Shown here in pieces: positions 1 through 12,900 of a stretch of DNA of 64,000 nucleotides. The first letter of the stretch is position 1. The number at the start of each line of letters is the position of its first letter. The position numbers and the translations under genes were made by a program. The stretch covers positions 22,525,176-22,589,175 of the forward strand of contig CM057152.1 in the NCBI GenBank assembly GCA_029962745.1, given 5' to 3'. The notes under the pieces are model-generated. The model did no database searches, was not told where the DNA came from, and saw only the letters and a list, made by a program, of their open reading frames with translations. The stretch comes from Echinometra lucunter. Lineage: Eukaryota; Echinodermata; Echinoidea; Camarodonta; Echinometridae.

Positions 1-63
1 TATTTTGTGTTCGCGTCGGCAATTTGTTTTGCTATTCAAAATGCCGTTTTGACCTACGCTACG
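1..63. repeat. Arm of a foldback MITE (truncated by window edge)
   Basis: The first 63 bases (TTCGCGTCGGCAATTTG, then a GACCTACG end) closely match the right arm of the complete foldback element at 1274-1567. This is therefore a second copy of that family whose other half lies outside the window. The remaining bases to 918 hold no convincing gene; I see only AT-rich sequence there. Confidence 0.6.
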
Positions 64-918
64 GGCGCTAATTTTCACCAAAAGTCTAAATTTTCAATAT
101 TTCACTGTTTTTATTTTTTAAAATAGAAACTCTTCTGCACTTACGTGTCTACTTTTGGAGGTTCTAAAACAATTTGGTCGAGCTCCTCTTTCAATTCGTT
201 GACTGCTTCCAGGGCATCTGCTGGAATTTCATTCTCTGCCCCTTCTTCTTGAATTGTTCCATCTTCTGCGCCATTGTCCACGACTATAGTTGGACCATCT
301 GCTACTCCTTCCATGATGGAAATGTACTAACAGATCTTATTCAAAATTGTGAAAATTTTCTAACAGAACAAAGGCAAGGTTTAATAAAGTTTCTGGTTTA
401 TGCACAAACGAATGATTGATAAACGCTAAACATCGACACTGTGATAGCGATCCCTGCCTGTAGGACTACTCACCGCTACTTGTATACAGATATTCGTGTT
501 CCATAGCAACAATGAATAATAGAGTTCCAAATTAAAATTTAGTTTATTAGATGATACTAACCTGTAAAGAGATTTTATTTAAGAATATGAAGGATTTTAA
601 TAAAAATGTATAACTTTTCCTATAAAATACCCTGTTTATATATTGAAAAAATTGAAAGCGGATGAATAATATTTGAGGAGTTAGTTGCAAAGCTATTCAC
701 TATATTTAGTCGTTGATGGCAGCATTTTTTAATCAGAAAAATATGGCAGCGCCCATGACATTGCCATGCGGCATGTATGTTGTGCAGTGCTCAACATTGA
801 AAATTGACATCATACTAGAGCGTTCTCTCTCATCTTGAAGTTGTTTGCTGTTCAGGAAATTCTTCACAGATACTTTTACTCATAGTTGATTGCCCAGCGA
901 CCACCAAGCGTTGACGTT

Positions 919-3900
919 ATGGCAAGCAGGAAAGAAGATAGTGACTCGATGACGATGATGTCGCATGATTTGCCGTGCATTTGGCGAATGGAGAGGGATA
1001 TTGCGCAATCACTGGAAAATGACAATATCAATATGAATAGTGTCAGAGATCGCTGTGAGGCATGGATGGGAGAAATCAACATCAGTACTTTTGAACAAGA
1101 CAAAGAGGGTAATTGGAGCTAATGCATTTTCGTATCCATGCGCATGTCTCCAGTTGTCGTTGTAATGAACGAATTTGCGTCAGACTTTCATAAAATAATC
1201 ACCACCAATTTTGTAATTGTATCGCATCTTATTTTAATCACATCGGACGGACAGAACCCTGGTCCAGATCACCTGTAGGTCAAAAAGGCGTTTTGAATAG
1301 CAAAACTAATTGTCGATGATGCGAATGCGAAATACATTGACTTAGATCTTCTAGACTCTATATAAGCATCAGTTTTCTTCTTAAAATTCACCATTTTCAG
1401 TTCATTCGTCAGATATGAAGCAGCAAGGGGAAAACTGAGAGCCTCAGGAACATTGCTGTTAAGTGAAATAAAAACTTTTCTTCTCTTTTATAGAAGATCT
1501 AAGTCAATGTATTTCGCGTTCGCGTAAGCAATTTGTTTTGCTATTCAAAACACCGTTTTGACCTACGGATGACCGAGTACACAGGATGAGTGCCCTGGAT
1601 TACAGCTTCATTGTTCGATGTCATCACTCAGTATGGTCACTACGCTTTATGCTTCATGCTCGACCCAACTGAAAATAAAATGAAGCTAGCAGTGAATAAT
1701 GACAAAATTATGAGAGTCTAGCACAAAGCGCACAGCGTAGTCGCAGTGGCCGTCATCGAACATCAGAGCCGTAATCTAGGGTTCCCTCCATTTGGTGCGA
1801 TTAAAATTCTGGTGAGAAAGAGGTGTGATACATGTTGCTGGTAATTTTGTGAAAGTTTGATGCAGATTTGTTCATTATACAACTAGAGATATGCTTAGCA
1901 CCATAATGTTTATCACATAAACAGTGATGGATATTTTACAGACAGCAATTTTTTTTTTGCACAGATGAAAATGGTAAGGAAAGAATTCCTTAATCTCCTT
2001 ATATGCCCCCCCAGTATCCTGGACCTAAGACCACACAGGGGAGCATTGGTGTTGAGCTGTGCAAATTTATGTGGCTGCCGACCTCTACTTGAGAACAGAA
2101 AAAACTACAATGATCAACAAATTCTTGTAAAATATTTGCTGTTTACATCCTAGGATGATGAAATATCTTATTTCCATCCCATTCCTTCATTTGGATCTGA
2201 ATTATTTTGATCATGTGATAATGTGAAATTCATTAATTTTTTTTTTTTTTAAATTGCCACTCTTGCTCCTCTGTCAAGGCTTCTCACCAGGATTTTCTTT
2301 ACACATGGTGGAAACACAACGTTCGGCATCCAGGAAAAAATTTACGCATGGTACAGAAAACGGGAAGACGTGGCTTTGTTTTGGTTGGGCACTTTTTGTG
2401 CATACAAAAAGTGCCATTAAACACTTTCATGCTTAAATTTACACATTACACATTACACATTAAGCCCTGGTGAGAACCATGCCTCTGTCTCCCGTGTCTG
2501 ACAGGGAACACTACTTTCCTATTGTCTGCAGTTTCCCCTGTATAGACCTACATGGATGCAAGGTTATCTAAGATAAACTTGCATTTTTGTAAGTGGATGA
2601 GGACCAGCACAGATTAGGCTTAGAAGCAGCACTGGTGCCGAACTGCATTGCTTTTTAGAAATGATTCATAATTAGGCTCAGATGCTGGAAATTGTTTTAC
2701 CTTGTGTTGGAAATCTTTGTGAACTACTTTCTTCCCAATCTATTTTTGTTTGAAAATGCAGAAATCTGTCAGTTCCTGATGTCCACATTGCATGGAGACT
2801 ATGAGCAGGTGATGACATCAGTTATTACAAATCAAATCCTTGCAAGAACTTCTCATGAGGATCTTACAGAGCAGATCAGAAGAAATGTCACAGATTTTGT
2901 GTCACAACATCAGCAGTCAAACGACAAAATTTTGAGGTTTGTCGCATGTTTCTAAATTGTAACAGAAGTAGTTATGGCTCTAGCTATAATAGAACAAGTT
3001 ATTACATTTTTAAAAAGTGATTCTTTGTTTTTAAAATCTTCCCTCCTAGTTTTAAAATGTTATTCTTTGTGAGTCACTGATTTTGAAAATATGGTATAGT
3101 TATATGTAGGCCTATCATTTTAAAGATTTGGTTTTATGATAAAAGATGCATTATAATATCATTCACTTATCACTGAAAAGAATTGATTTTACATGATTGA
3201 AGAAGGTAAAATATGTGGATAAATCTAGTCTTTCTGGATCTGATTGACTATACCCACAAATATCACAAGTAACCTGAATACTGTACATGACTACATGTAT
3301 GTTCTTACCATTATAGAGACTACTGTTGACTTTTAAAAATATACTTTTAACCAATATTGTACTTCAATTAGCCTTTTTTATGTATTGTAATGGTTGAGTA
3401 TTTCAGTGAGCCGTAATTCACATCTACATGATGCAGCATTTTAACAAGTCATCTACCATTTTTAGAATTGAAAGAGGACTTTCACCAATTTCCGTCTTTC
3501 AGACAAAATGCTGCATGTGTAATTCTTGATATTTATTTTCCACCTAACAGTCAATTCATAGTAGCCTGTGTGGGTATTTCGAGTTTGCAATTGTTTGTTC
3601 AAAACAATTGGACTGGACCTCTGACAAGTAAAGCTGTGATTGATCAAGTAGCTGATAACCTTCACTTTCTTCATAAGGTAAGACTTCATGTAAAGTTACA
3701 ATTACAGTACCCTGAATGTTTACTAAGTTTATGACATTACTTGTTATTTCTCTCCTCCCCATTCTCAACCCTGTACTTGAATGAATGAAGTTATTACCCC
3801 CAAAACACAGTAATACTTACAATATGATAATTCACAGTGATACTAACATTTTGGTAAAGGGAGGTAACAAGTAGCATATGCTAATCGAGGTTAGCCCCAT

Positions 3901-6900
3901 AAAGTTGATTACATGAATCAATGTCAGCCAGTTGATTGAAATGTACATCTGATATCCTTTTTCGTTTTTTTTTTCGAATAACACATATACATTATTTACA
4001 ACATAAATAACAGTAATAACCATAGCAACAAGAAGAATAATGATATCGAATAGCAAGTGAGCTTAAAATAAATAAATATGAACAATAATGACATACTTCT
4101 CATGTCATTTGGTGTTTCACTGTTTCTAAAAGTAATTTTGTGATCTTTTTATGTTGATATATGTAGGTGACTTTTGAATGTTGAAAATCACTGAATGCCT
4201 TTTTCCCCCCCATTTTAACAGCATAAAGATGTTCACAATACAGCCATATCTTCCCTCAGTCCTGATGACTGTTCAATTTATCCATTGGTTTGTGTGCCAG
4301 AACTACTTCTTATCGCCCGATGTATACTGATAGACTTGAGTAATCATGTTGCTCTTTGTAAGGTAAGAACAGAATTCATTTTCTGATATAATTCATTGAT
4401 TTGGTATCAAAAGTTGATGCAATACATACATTTAGGCTTCTTGACAGGAATTTGGTTAACTTTAATTCAAAAGTGAGTGCAGTATGGTCTTGCAGATCCC
4501 TGGGGAAGGGTTGAAGGAACAAAATGATTTTGCCTATCAACTTTGTCACACATCTGGGCCATGCTTCATAAAACTTGTTATCAGTAACAACGGCTACATT
4601 TCTACGACTAATTTGCTCTCAGCCAATCAGATGCAAGGATTTCAGTAGCTTATAACAGTTATTGCAACATGTTATTGATAAAAAGTTTTGTGAAATGGAG
4701 CCCTGAAAGTTAAAAGTGTGCATTGACATATTTATTACCATTGTTGATACCCGGTTGGGAGAATTTACTGTCATATATTTTTGTAAGATTATGATCCATG
4801 GCATTATACACTGACAGGAAACATGCAAACTGAATTGAAGCAGCCTCAAACAGTTCTTTTTATTGTTTTAATGCAGTATTATAGTCATTTTAAGGAGTAT
4901 GTTGTTTTAATGCAGTATTATAGTCATTTTAAGGAGTATGTTGTTATTCAAATTACAGAGAGCATTATTGAAAAGATAAGAATAAAAGTTGATATAACAT
5001 TTAATGAGAATTTCTAGTGATGGTGATAATTATGACGATTGATATCCTTCGAATGAATGGTATCATTGATTATTTGCTTTCAATTTGTTCTTCATTTTCA
5101 GACAGCATCGTAACAAATATGTCGTTATCCAAATTACAAAGAGCATTATTGAATACTATAGATGATAAAAGTTGATGTAACATTTAATGACAGTTTCTAG
5201 TAATGATGATTATGACCAATGATATACTTTAAATGTATGGTATCAGTGATTACTTGCTTTTAATTTGTCCTTCCATTTTCAGACAACTGACTGGTGGAGG
5301 TTAAGATGCCTTTGGGTTCAACAACAACTCCTAGACGAGAGATCGCCACAACTCTACAACCTCATCTTACCTCTTATCAATTCAAGTTAGTATATTTCAT
5401 TATACCCGCTTCCACACAAAGGTAAAATTCACTGTATGTAAAGCTGATTAGTTTAAAGAGCTTTAAACTAATCAGCTTAAAAGTTTATATGATAGCTTTC
5501 ACACACAAAAAAATTCGGTGCAATCGTTACTAGATTCAATGCTATATTTGCTCAGTAGGGCCATTGCGCATTGTCATGTCAGTCAAAGTGCACGGCCCGT
5601 CTTCGTTCTGCCCAGTTAAAGGCGTACATGTATATCCATTCATACACAAAATGTTTTACCTCAGAGCAGGCTGCAGATACGAACTTCGTATCTGCAGCCT
5701 GCTCTGATCGGTCTTCAGATCACAGTGGGTCCCATTCCTTTATTTTCTATTGTTTTTGACCCCTCATATGTCAAATTTTCTCTAAGTCGAAGCATTTTCT
5801 TCAGTCCCAAGAAATTCGGCTTAGGCAGAGTTGACTGTATATCCATTTATACACAAAATGTTTTAGATCAGAGCAGGCTGCAGATACGAACTTCGTATCT
5901 GTAGCCTGCTCTGATCGGTCTTCAGATCACAATTCATGCCTGTCCGAACATCGTATAGTTCGACGTTCACACAGGAAAAATTGACTTTAAAGCTGATTAG
6001 TTAATCAGCTTTAAGCTAATGGTTTCTATACGATGGATTCTACCCCTGTGTGAAAAGGCCCATAGACCTGCATACAATTTTAGTTTACCTCTATGTTCTT
6101 ATGAGTCAGAGTGAAGACAGACTATTAAAGAAACACTTCATTCTATAGCCTGATTTAGTCACATCCATTTGAGCAAGAAGATATCAACAGGACTCACTAA
6201 GTGATACAATAAAATAAACAGGTATTACCCATTGAGACTATGCCTGAGATAACTCTGACTGGGGTCTTTGAAAACTGCATGTTATGCCAAAATCAAATCA
6301 TTCTCAACAGGTTTCTGGGACTACTCTGTATAAAAATGACATCTAGTGCTATCAGAATTTGATGCAGATTTTTGAATTTGGCATATGATACTTCAAAATA
6401 GTTTTTGTCATAGATAGTTATCTTGAGTGAAAAATTTATCTATGAACTCTGGTGGAAAAGAGATTGCATGAAATTGATAGAATTCCGTCAGATTTCTTGC
6501 AGTCATCTTCGGCAGAAAATGAAATTTCTTTTTTAGAATACCTGAATTTGGTTTCTTTGTTTATTCTTCCTATTGTACAGTCAGAGAAGATGAGCTTCTG
6601 ATGTCTCCAGAGGCAGGAAGTTCTCTTCCTGTCATGTTTCATCTAGAATGCAGTCATATCTATACTTACTACTATGAATACAAGCAGGGGGCTGAATGCA
6701 TAGCACAAGCAAAGAAACTGGCTGGAATAGAAGTGGGGCTTACAGGTAATATGGGATTTGATTAACAGATATGCTTGAATGGTAGTAATAATTTAGATAG
6801 AACTGGACTGCCTAACCCGTTGCCCATATGATTTGGATGACTTGAATATTAAGCCTAGGGTAACAGGGTAATTCTGTAGTCAATGTTTATGGTCTGGAAA

Positions 6901-9900
6901 AAAAGTGAAAGTGTATGAATGTATGATTCTTGATGTTGCCCCTCAAGTGAACAAACATTGAAATATCAATGAATAACTAAAAATAGAAAAATAGAAAAAA
7001 AAAACTCTTTCACTTTCAAGTCACAAGAAGAGTTAACATCAGTTTATAACCTTAGATTTTATAAAAGGTAACCCAGACAATTTGTGAGACACTTGACAGA
7101 TACATATATGCATCTAGATATACTGTTATAAGATCGAGTATACATTGACATGATGTTATTTGGTTAAATTCAAAGCAGATATCTAATTTCTGTTTTGATT
7201 CCAGGTGCCCTTGGGAAGAGAACTCGATTCCAGATTGATGACAAAGCTCAGCTTGTTCTCGTGGTAAACAGAGATGGTGAAAGAGATGAAGAATCAGAAA
7301 CAAGATCATCTTCCTCTCCTGAGGGCTTGCCTAAGGTACAACTTATAACCAAGTCCAATAAAAGAAATATGTAATTGGCAGACCTTTGTTTGCACGTTCC
7401 AATTTCAGCTGCTTGAAGTAGATTTTGGCTCATTCTAGCATTGATAGTTGATACAATTTTTTTTTGGTTTAAATTCATCTGATCTTTAGAAATGTTTGTC
7501 TGTCTGTCTGTTCATTGAATGTTTTATTCCATACTGCCAGCCCTACTTTGGCAAAAAGAGGCAAGTGGCATTTTCAGAGAGATATTGACCCTTTTTTTTT
7601 TTAATTGATCAGGCATATTTGAGGCATGCTTCATTTAATTGACAAAACCATTAGTCTCAAATTGGACCCATTTCTGATTTTTTTTTATGGCAAAAGGAAG
7701 CAGGTACACAGAATTGAATAGAAAACTTTAGCAAAATGCAGAATAGCAAATTACATTATTTCTGATCACAAGGGTCTGGTCAAAAACATTTTCTTCATTT
7801 TGTTGCACTTGTACTTGTTGTCCCTTGCTTCCTTTTGCCAAAGTAGGGCAGCATAGTGAGTGCCATAAGATGGTGGCATTCCAGAATCTTTTTAAAAGAT
7901 CTTGATGTTGTCTTTGAATTCCAGGACTTGCAGTTAGATGATGACACTGTCCTGAATGCTGTCAAGTTCAAAGAAGAAGCGGCAGGAAAGATCCCTTCAT
8001 TGACAAGTCTTGAGCAGGCTGTGGTCCTTGCAGAATGGTGAGATAGGTTTGATAACATTCCCTGCATACCAGAAATATGCCAACTCAGCAGTGAGTTGAT
8101 GTCTGTAAAATTTTGATAATTTTTTTAGTTCTGGACATGCAAGCATATTGTGAAAGACACTGTTCTAAAGCAACTGGGAGAGTTAGATTAGTTGTATGTA
8201 AACACAGGTGTCTAGTGTGAGATTTGGATATTATCAAATTAATAAGAAATTCACTTACTTTACCCAAAATGTACTTGCACTGCACAAAGAAATTAGTATA
8301 TAGGACCACACACAAATCTGACATGAATGTTACCCCCCAACTTTTCAGGTTTTTCTTGTCGTATTTCCAATATGAGGGCATTTGAAGAGCAATCCTTTCT
8401 AGGGGACATTTTTACTATGATATTCTTCCTAACTGACATGGAAAGATTGAGAAAGTTCACAAATCATTTTGCACCTTTCCCAGAACTCAGGCTTTTCTTT
8501 GATGTGAATTTCATTTTTTAAAAAGCGCTGGATGTCATTTTTATAACATCACTGCTGATGACTTGTGAGGTGTTAAATTAAGTACCTCCCGGACTTGCTC
8601 TTAAAGCTAAGGATACTGCTCTCCAGACTACGCCTGTAGTGTCTGGGTCAGTCCTTGGGGTTGGGTCAACTTATACAGCAATGTCCATGTAACAGAGGTA
8701 TGAGCTTATCCATTAAACACTGAAGATCAACTCCCCTTTTGAAAAATTTTTGATGCAATGAACACATAATTGCCCTCTCCTGTATGCATACCTGTTTCAT
8801 TGGATAATCTGTAATGGATTTACTATGAAGGACATTTTTTTTTACCTTTGTTACATGGACATCACATTTATATAAAATAACACAGACTTTGGTTTGTGTT
8901 ATTTTGATAAAGCATGATCCAGGGGTACTTCGAACTTAGCTGGTAACACTTTTCTTGTTGAAGTAATTTTTGAAAAATGTTGCTTGGCTGTAGGTAAGGC
9001 CCTGTTTTGGAGTTCTGGTGTATCACAAAAGTTGACCCAACCCCATAGACTGGCTTGTCTATGACTACAAGTTGATACTAGGAGACTACATTTTGTCTCT
9101 CTTTCTAGAAAACTTCTCTTTTCTTCCTTGATGGAAAAAAATGTGTCTTTTCCATTTTCATATCTGTTGCATTTAGTATGGAACACAAAAGGTCCAAACC
9201 AAAAGATTTGCTTGTAGCTGAGGAGTTACTGTCATATGTTGTGGTAAGTATTTCATGTATTTCTCTCTCTTCCAAATAATCTGATTATCTGGCTGTTTAA
9301 CTATTATATTGAGATGGGTATACAAGCACTAAATGAAAATATGAGCAGGCTATCAATGATATTTTGCTATTTTCTTCACTTTGTTTTTCAGACTTGCCAT
9401 ATTCATTTTGTTTATGACCATTATTCCTGTGTTTGATAGGGCATATTGAGACAACCCCAGAGCTGGATAATTCAAACCCTGGCTCTTAGACTCAGATGTT
9501 TACTGGAGAAGGATAAAAGAAGAACAGTGGAAAGGGCCATGATGCAAATGCAGGTACTGTATATGTATGGTTTCTGCATTTTTGTTTGTTTGTTTATTTT
9601 GCTTTTTTTGTTTTTGTTTGTTGTTGTTGTTGTTGTTGTTGTTATATATATCAATGCAATTGGGAACAATAGCCGACCAGACTTATAAGAGAAGTCAAGG
9701 GAACCAATCTATGGTTCACTCCATCTCGAGAAAAGAAAGAAAATTTACAAGGAAGCAATAAGAGAAATCAGGGCAATATTAATCAGTAATAAAATTAACG
9801 AATTACTCTATCATACAAGAAATCTATGTGCTTTTGTTTTGAAGCTGTGTAGGCCAGAACTTGATGGCCTGCCAACAACATCGTCTGGGAGACTGTTCCA

Positions 9901-12900
9901 GACTCTAACACCATTGTGAATAAATGTTCTGTTCAGTTGATATGTTCTGTTCAGTTAATATATAGAGTCCAAAAATAAATATACCTACAAATTTTTGTTT
10001 TATTTTAGTTTAGTTAATGACAAATCATTTTACAATGACATATTCAAACTTCAAATAAAATATGGTATTTTCATTTGCAGCTGCATGTTTTCTTTGGCTT
10101 TGTAAAATAGGGCCTATAACACCATTTTTAGAGTGCTCTATGTATTTTATGCAGTGTATCATAAAAAAAACTATATTCCTTCTTAAGTGAAAAAAAGAAA
10201 AGTTTCTCTATAATATATTGCATATCTCTATGAATTTGCATTGTAGTAACTGAAGTGAAATAGTTCTTATACAACGTGATTTCTATTTTAGCAATGTTTC
10301 ATTATTCATGGGAGGTGAATTTAGAAATCTTAAAGAAATTCATAAAGATGTATTATTTATGTTTTTATTCCTTATTAATGCACAAGGTATGATGTGAAAA
10401 CTTGCTGATATGAAGGTATTCGTGCATGAAATCTGATGAAATGCTGTTAGTACAGTATTATATAACTCATACTCAATATCTATGTCTATTGCCTTTGTTA
10501 GGCTCTAGTGGATCAAATTCCCGGTACAGCTTGTCCTGTAAAAGACAGGTTAAAACTCTTCTATGCTGCCAGCCTTCCTCCAAAATGGACATTAGAGGTA
10601 ATGTTCTTCAAACAACATTTTTGTCAGTTTAGAAATAAGTCTTCTTTCTTGTTTGTTATACTTTCATTGATTGATTTGTCCCCCTTGTTATTGATGGACT
10701 TCTTCATTCATTCACTCATTACCGTAATCCAGCCATTTATTCATTCACTTATCCATCATCACTCATCCATCAATTCATAATATATCCAATTGCCATTCAT
10801 TTGTTGATTCATCAATTCATTTCTTCATTAATTTGTCCATCCATCTATCAGTCAGACAAAAACCATGTTGGCCAGTCTGGATAATAAAACGCTAGTTGAA
10901 CAAGCTCATTTCAAAATTTAAACTGTTGCTATCATAAGACCCGACCTCTGTACAGTGATAGTCCAACAGGGCGTTGTGTTCAGTTGCAAACCAGAAGCAG
11001 AAGCAGAACCAGAACCAGAACCAGAATCCATTCATCAAATTTTTCATTGATTTCACCAGTTGAGTTAGTTAACCCATTCGTGACAGAGGTCCACATTTTG
11101 TGGTTTGGCCTAATATCTTTTGATGCAAAGCCCTAAAAATCATACCAAATACATTAGCAGAAAGAGCAAAAAATTCTACACAAACTGTGCCCATTTTGGT
11201 TGCTCAATATTCGTTGTTTGATGCTGACATTTTTTTAAAGGAAAATAAGCATTAAAATCCTTAGATTGTGATAGAAAGTTTAAAATCACCGTTTCCCCCT
11301 GCAAATTGGCAACTTTTTGACTTGTCATCATAATTTCTGTCAATTTATATTCATTTCAGATACATGACCTTTTATAAGAAAAATGTAGCAATAAAATAAA
11401 AATGTTGGTGTTGCCAATTTGAAGAATAAAAGCTGATCAAATTAGGCTTTAAATAATTCCTGTCACGAATGGGTTAACCGTGATAGTGTACATGTTTGAT
11501 GTATATCTAGGGAGAGCTTGCCAGTCTTCTCATCAGCCTAGGATGTATAAGTGCTGCCCTGGAGATCTACATAAGACTGGAGCTGTGGGAAGATGTTGTA
11601 AAATGCTACAAATCCATGCAAAAACCTGAGAAGGTATGCTTACCTTCATTCTTCTTCCTTAAAAAGTTATATCGATATTATTTTTTTGTACTTTGATATC
11701 AAAGGGAAAAGTCAAGTTTATCTGTATAACCCTTGGTCTGTCTTGTTGATATGAGATTGTCATTGTTCATGAAAATTTCTAATATTGTTAGTTATGATGA
11801 TGGTTTTATACAAAGCAAGGGAAGTTTTCTCCAGTTAATGCTATTCATATCTCAATGATATAGGCCATCCATATCATCGAGGAACAGCTGGCCAAGGAAG
11901 AGACTGCCCTCATGTGGTGCCTCCTGGGAGATGTGACACTTGAGAAGAAGTATTACGAGAAGGCGTGGGAGGTATCGGGTCAGATGTCGGCTAGAGCGAT
12001 GCGATCACTGGGTCTGATCTACCTTCATGATGAAGAGTTCCCCAAGGCCATTGAATGTTTGGAGCTATCATTAGAAAAAAACTACCTACAGGTGAGTAAA
12101 GGCATTGGCAATATTGGTACCTCATCTAGTTGTTCTTTGTTATACGAAAGCTTGACTTTAATTCCACTAATGTGGCTGATTTCATGCCTATTTTCATATC
12201 AGGGCAGTTAAGACGTTGATATTAATGCTCATTCTTTGCTGCTGAATAGGGATTCATCAGAACTTCATAATAGAGTCTTATGTGTCAAACATTCTACTGT
12301 GGACATTGCATAAATCATGGAAGTTCAAGCACTAGATGAAGATTTTCTTCCAGAAAATTTGTTTTATTAGATAAACCACCAAAAAATAAGTGATTATTAC
12401 CTTGCTTATTGCAGTTATACATCTTTAGACCATTTCTTAATCATTCTGGCAAAATGTCTTCTCAAGCCTACCCTAGTAAGAGTTTTTGCTATTAATGGTG
12501 CAGCCCCCCCTCCCTTTCCTTAATGTTATTATGTGTCAAATTCAGATTGATATATCATATTTTATATCCTACTTCATAAAATTCTCTTGCAAGGATTGGC
12601 CAGGAATATCTCACGTGACATGAAATACTTTCACCATGAAATTCGCATGACGTCAGACCTTTGTATATTTTTCGCTATACCAATATTTTGATGCCACTTT
12701 TTTGCTTTTTTTGATATACGCTATCGATATCACGAAGATATATCGCGATATTGAAGCTGAGAGCCAGCTAGCAGCACGGCTGAGCTAGGTTCTGCCTGTA
12801 TACTATAGCGTAATAAGTGCAAACAAAAGTGCAAATGAACGATTGACCGTACATACAAGGTTTAGGTCTAGATTCTACATTAATTTTTTTTTTTTACCTA

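Larger units (their letters stand above)
5402..6060. repeat. Palindrome-rich MITE, about 660 bp
   Basis: The ends are imperfect inverted repeats (CGCTTCCACACAAAGG versus CTGTGTGAAAAGGCC). Inside are further palindromes around AAGCTGATTAGT near 5440-5480 and again near 5990-6015, plus two 47-49-bp near-perfect palindromes listed separately. Lies in TTC27 intron 5. Confidence 0.65.

Noticed and set aside
1965..2153. Possible extra TTC27 exon in intron 1
   Set aside because: It lies in a dispersed repeat shared with 55480-55690 and lacks a matching splice phase.
9446..9688. Hydrophobic frame with a run of Val after a TTC27 exon
   Set aside because: Intron read-through into a (GTT)n microsatellite; the exon ends at 9553 with a GT donor.
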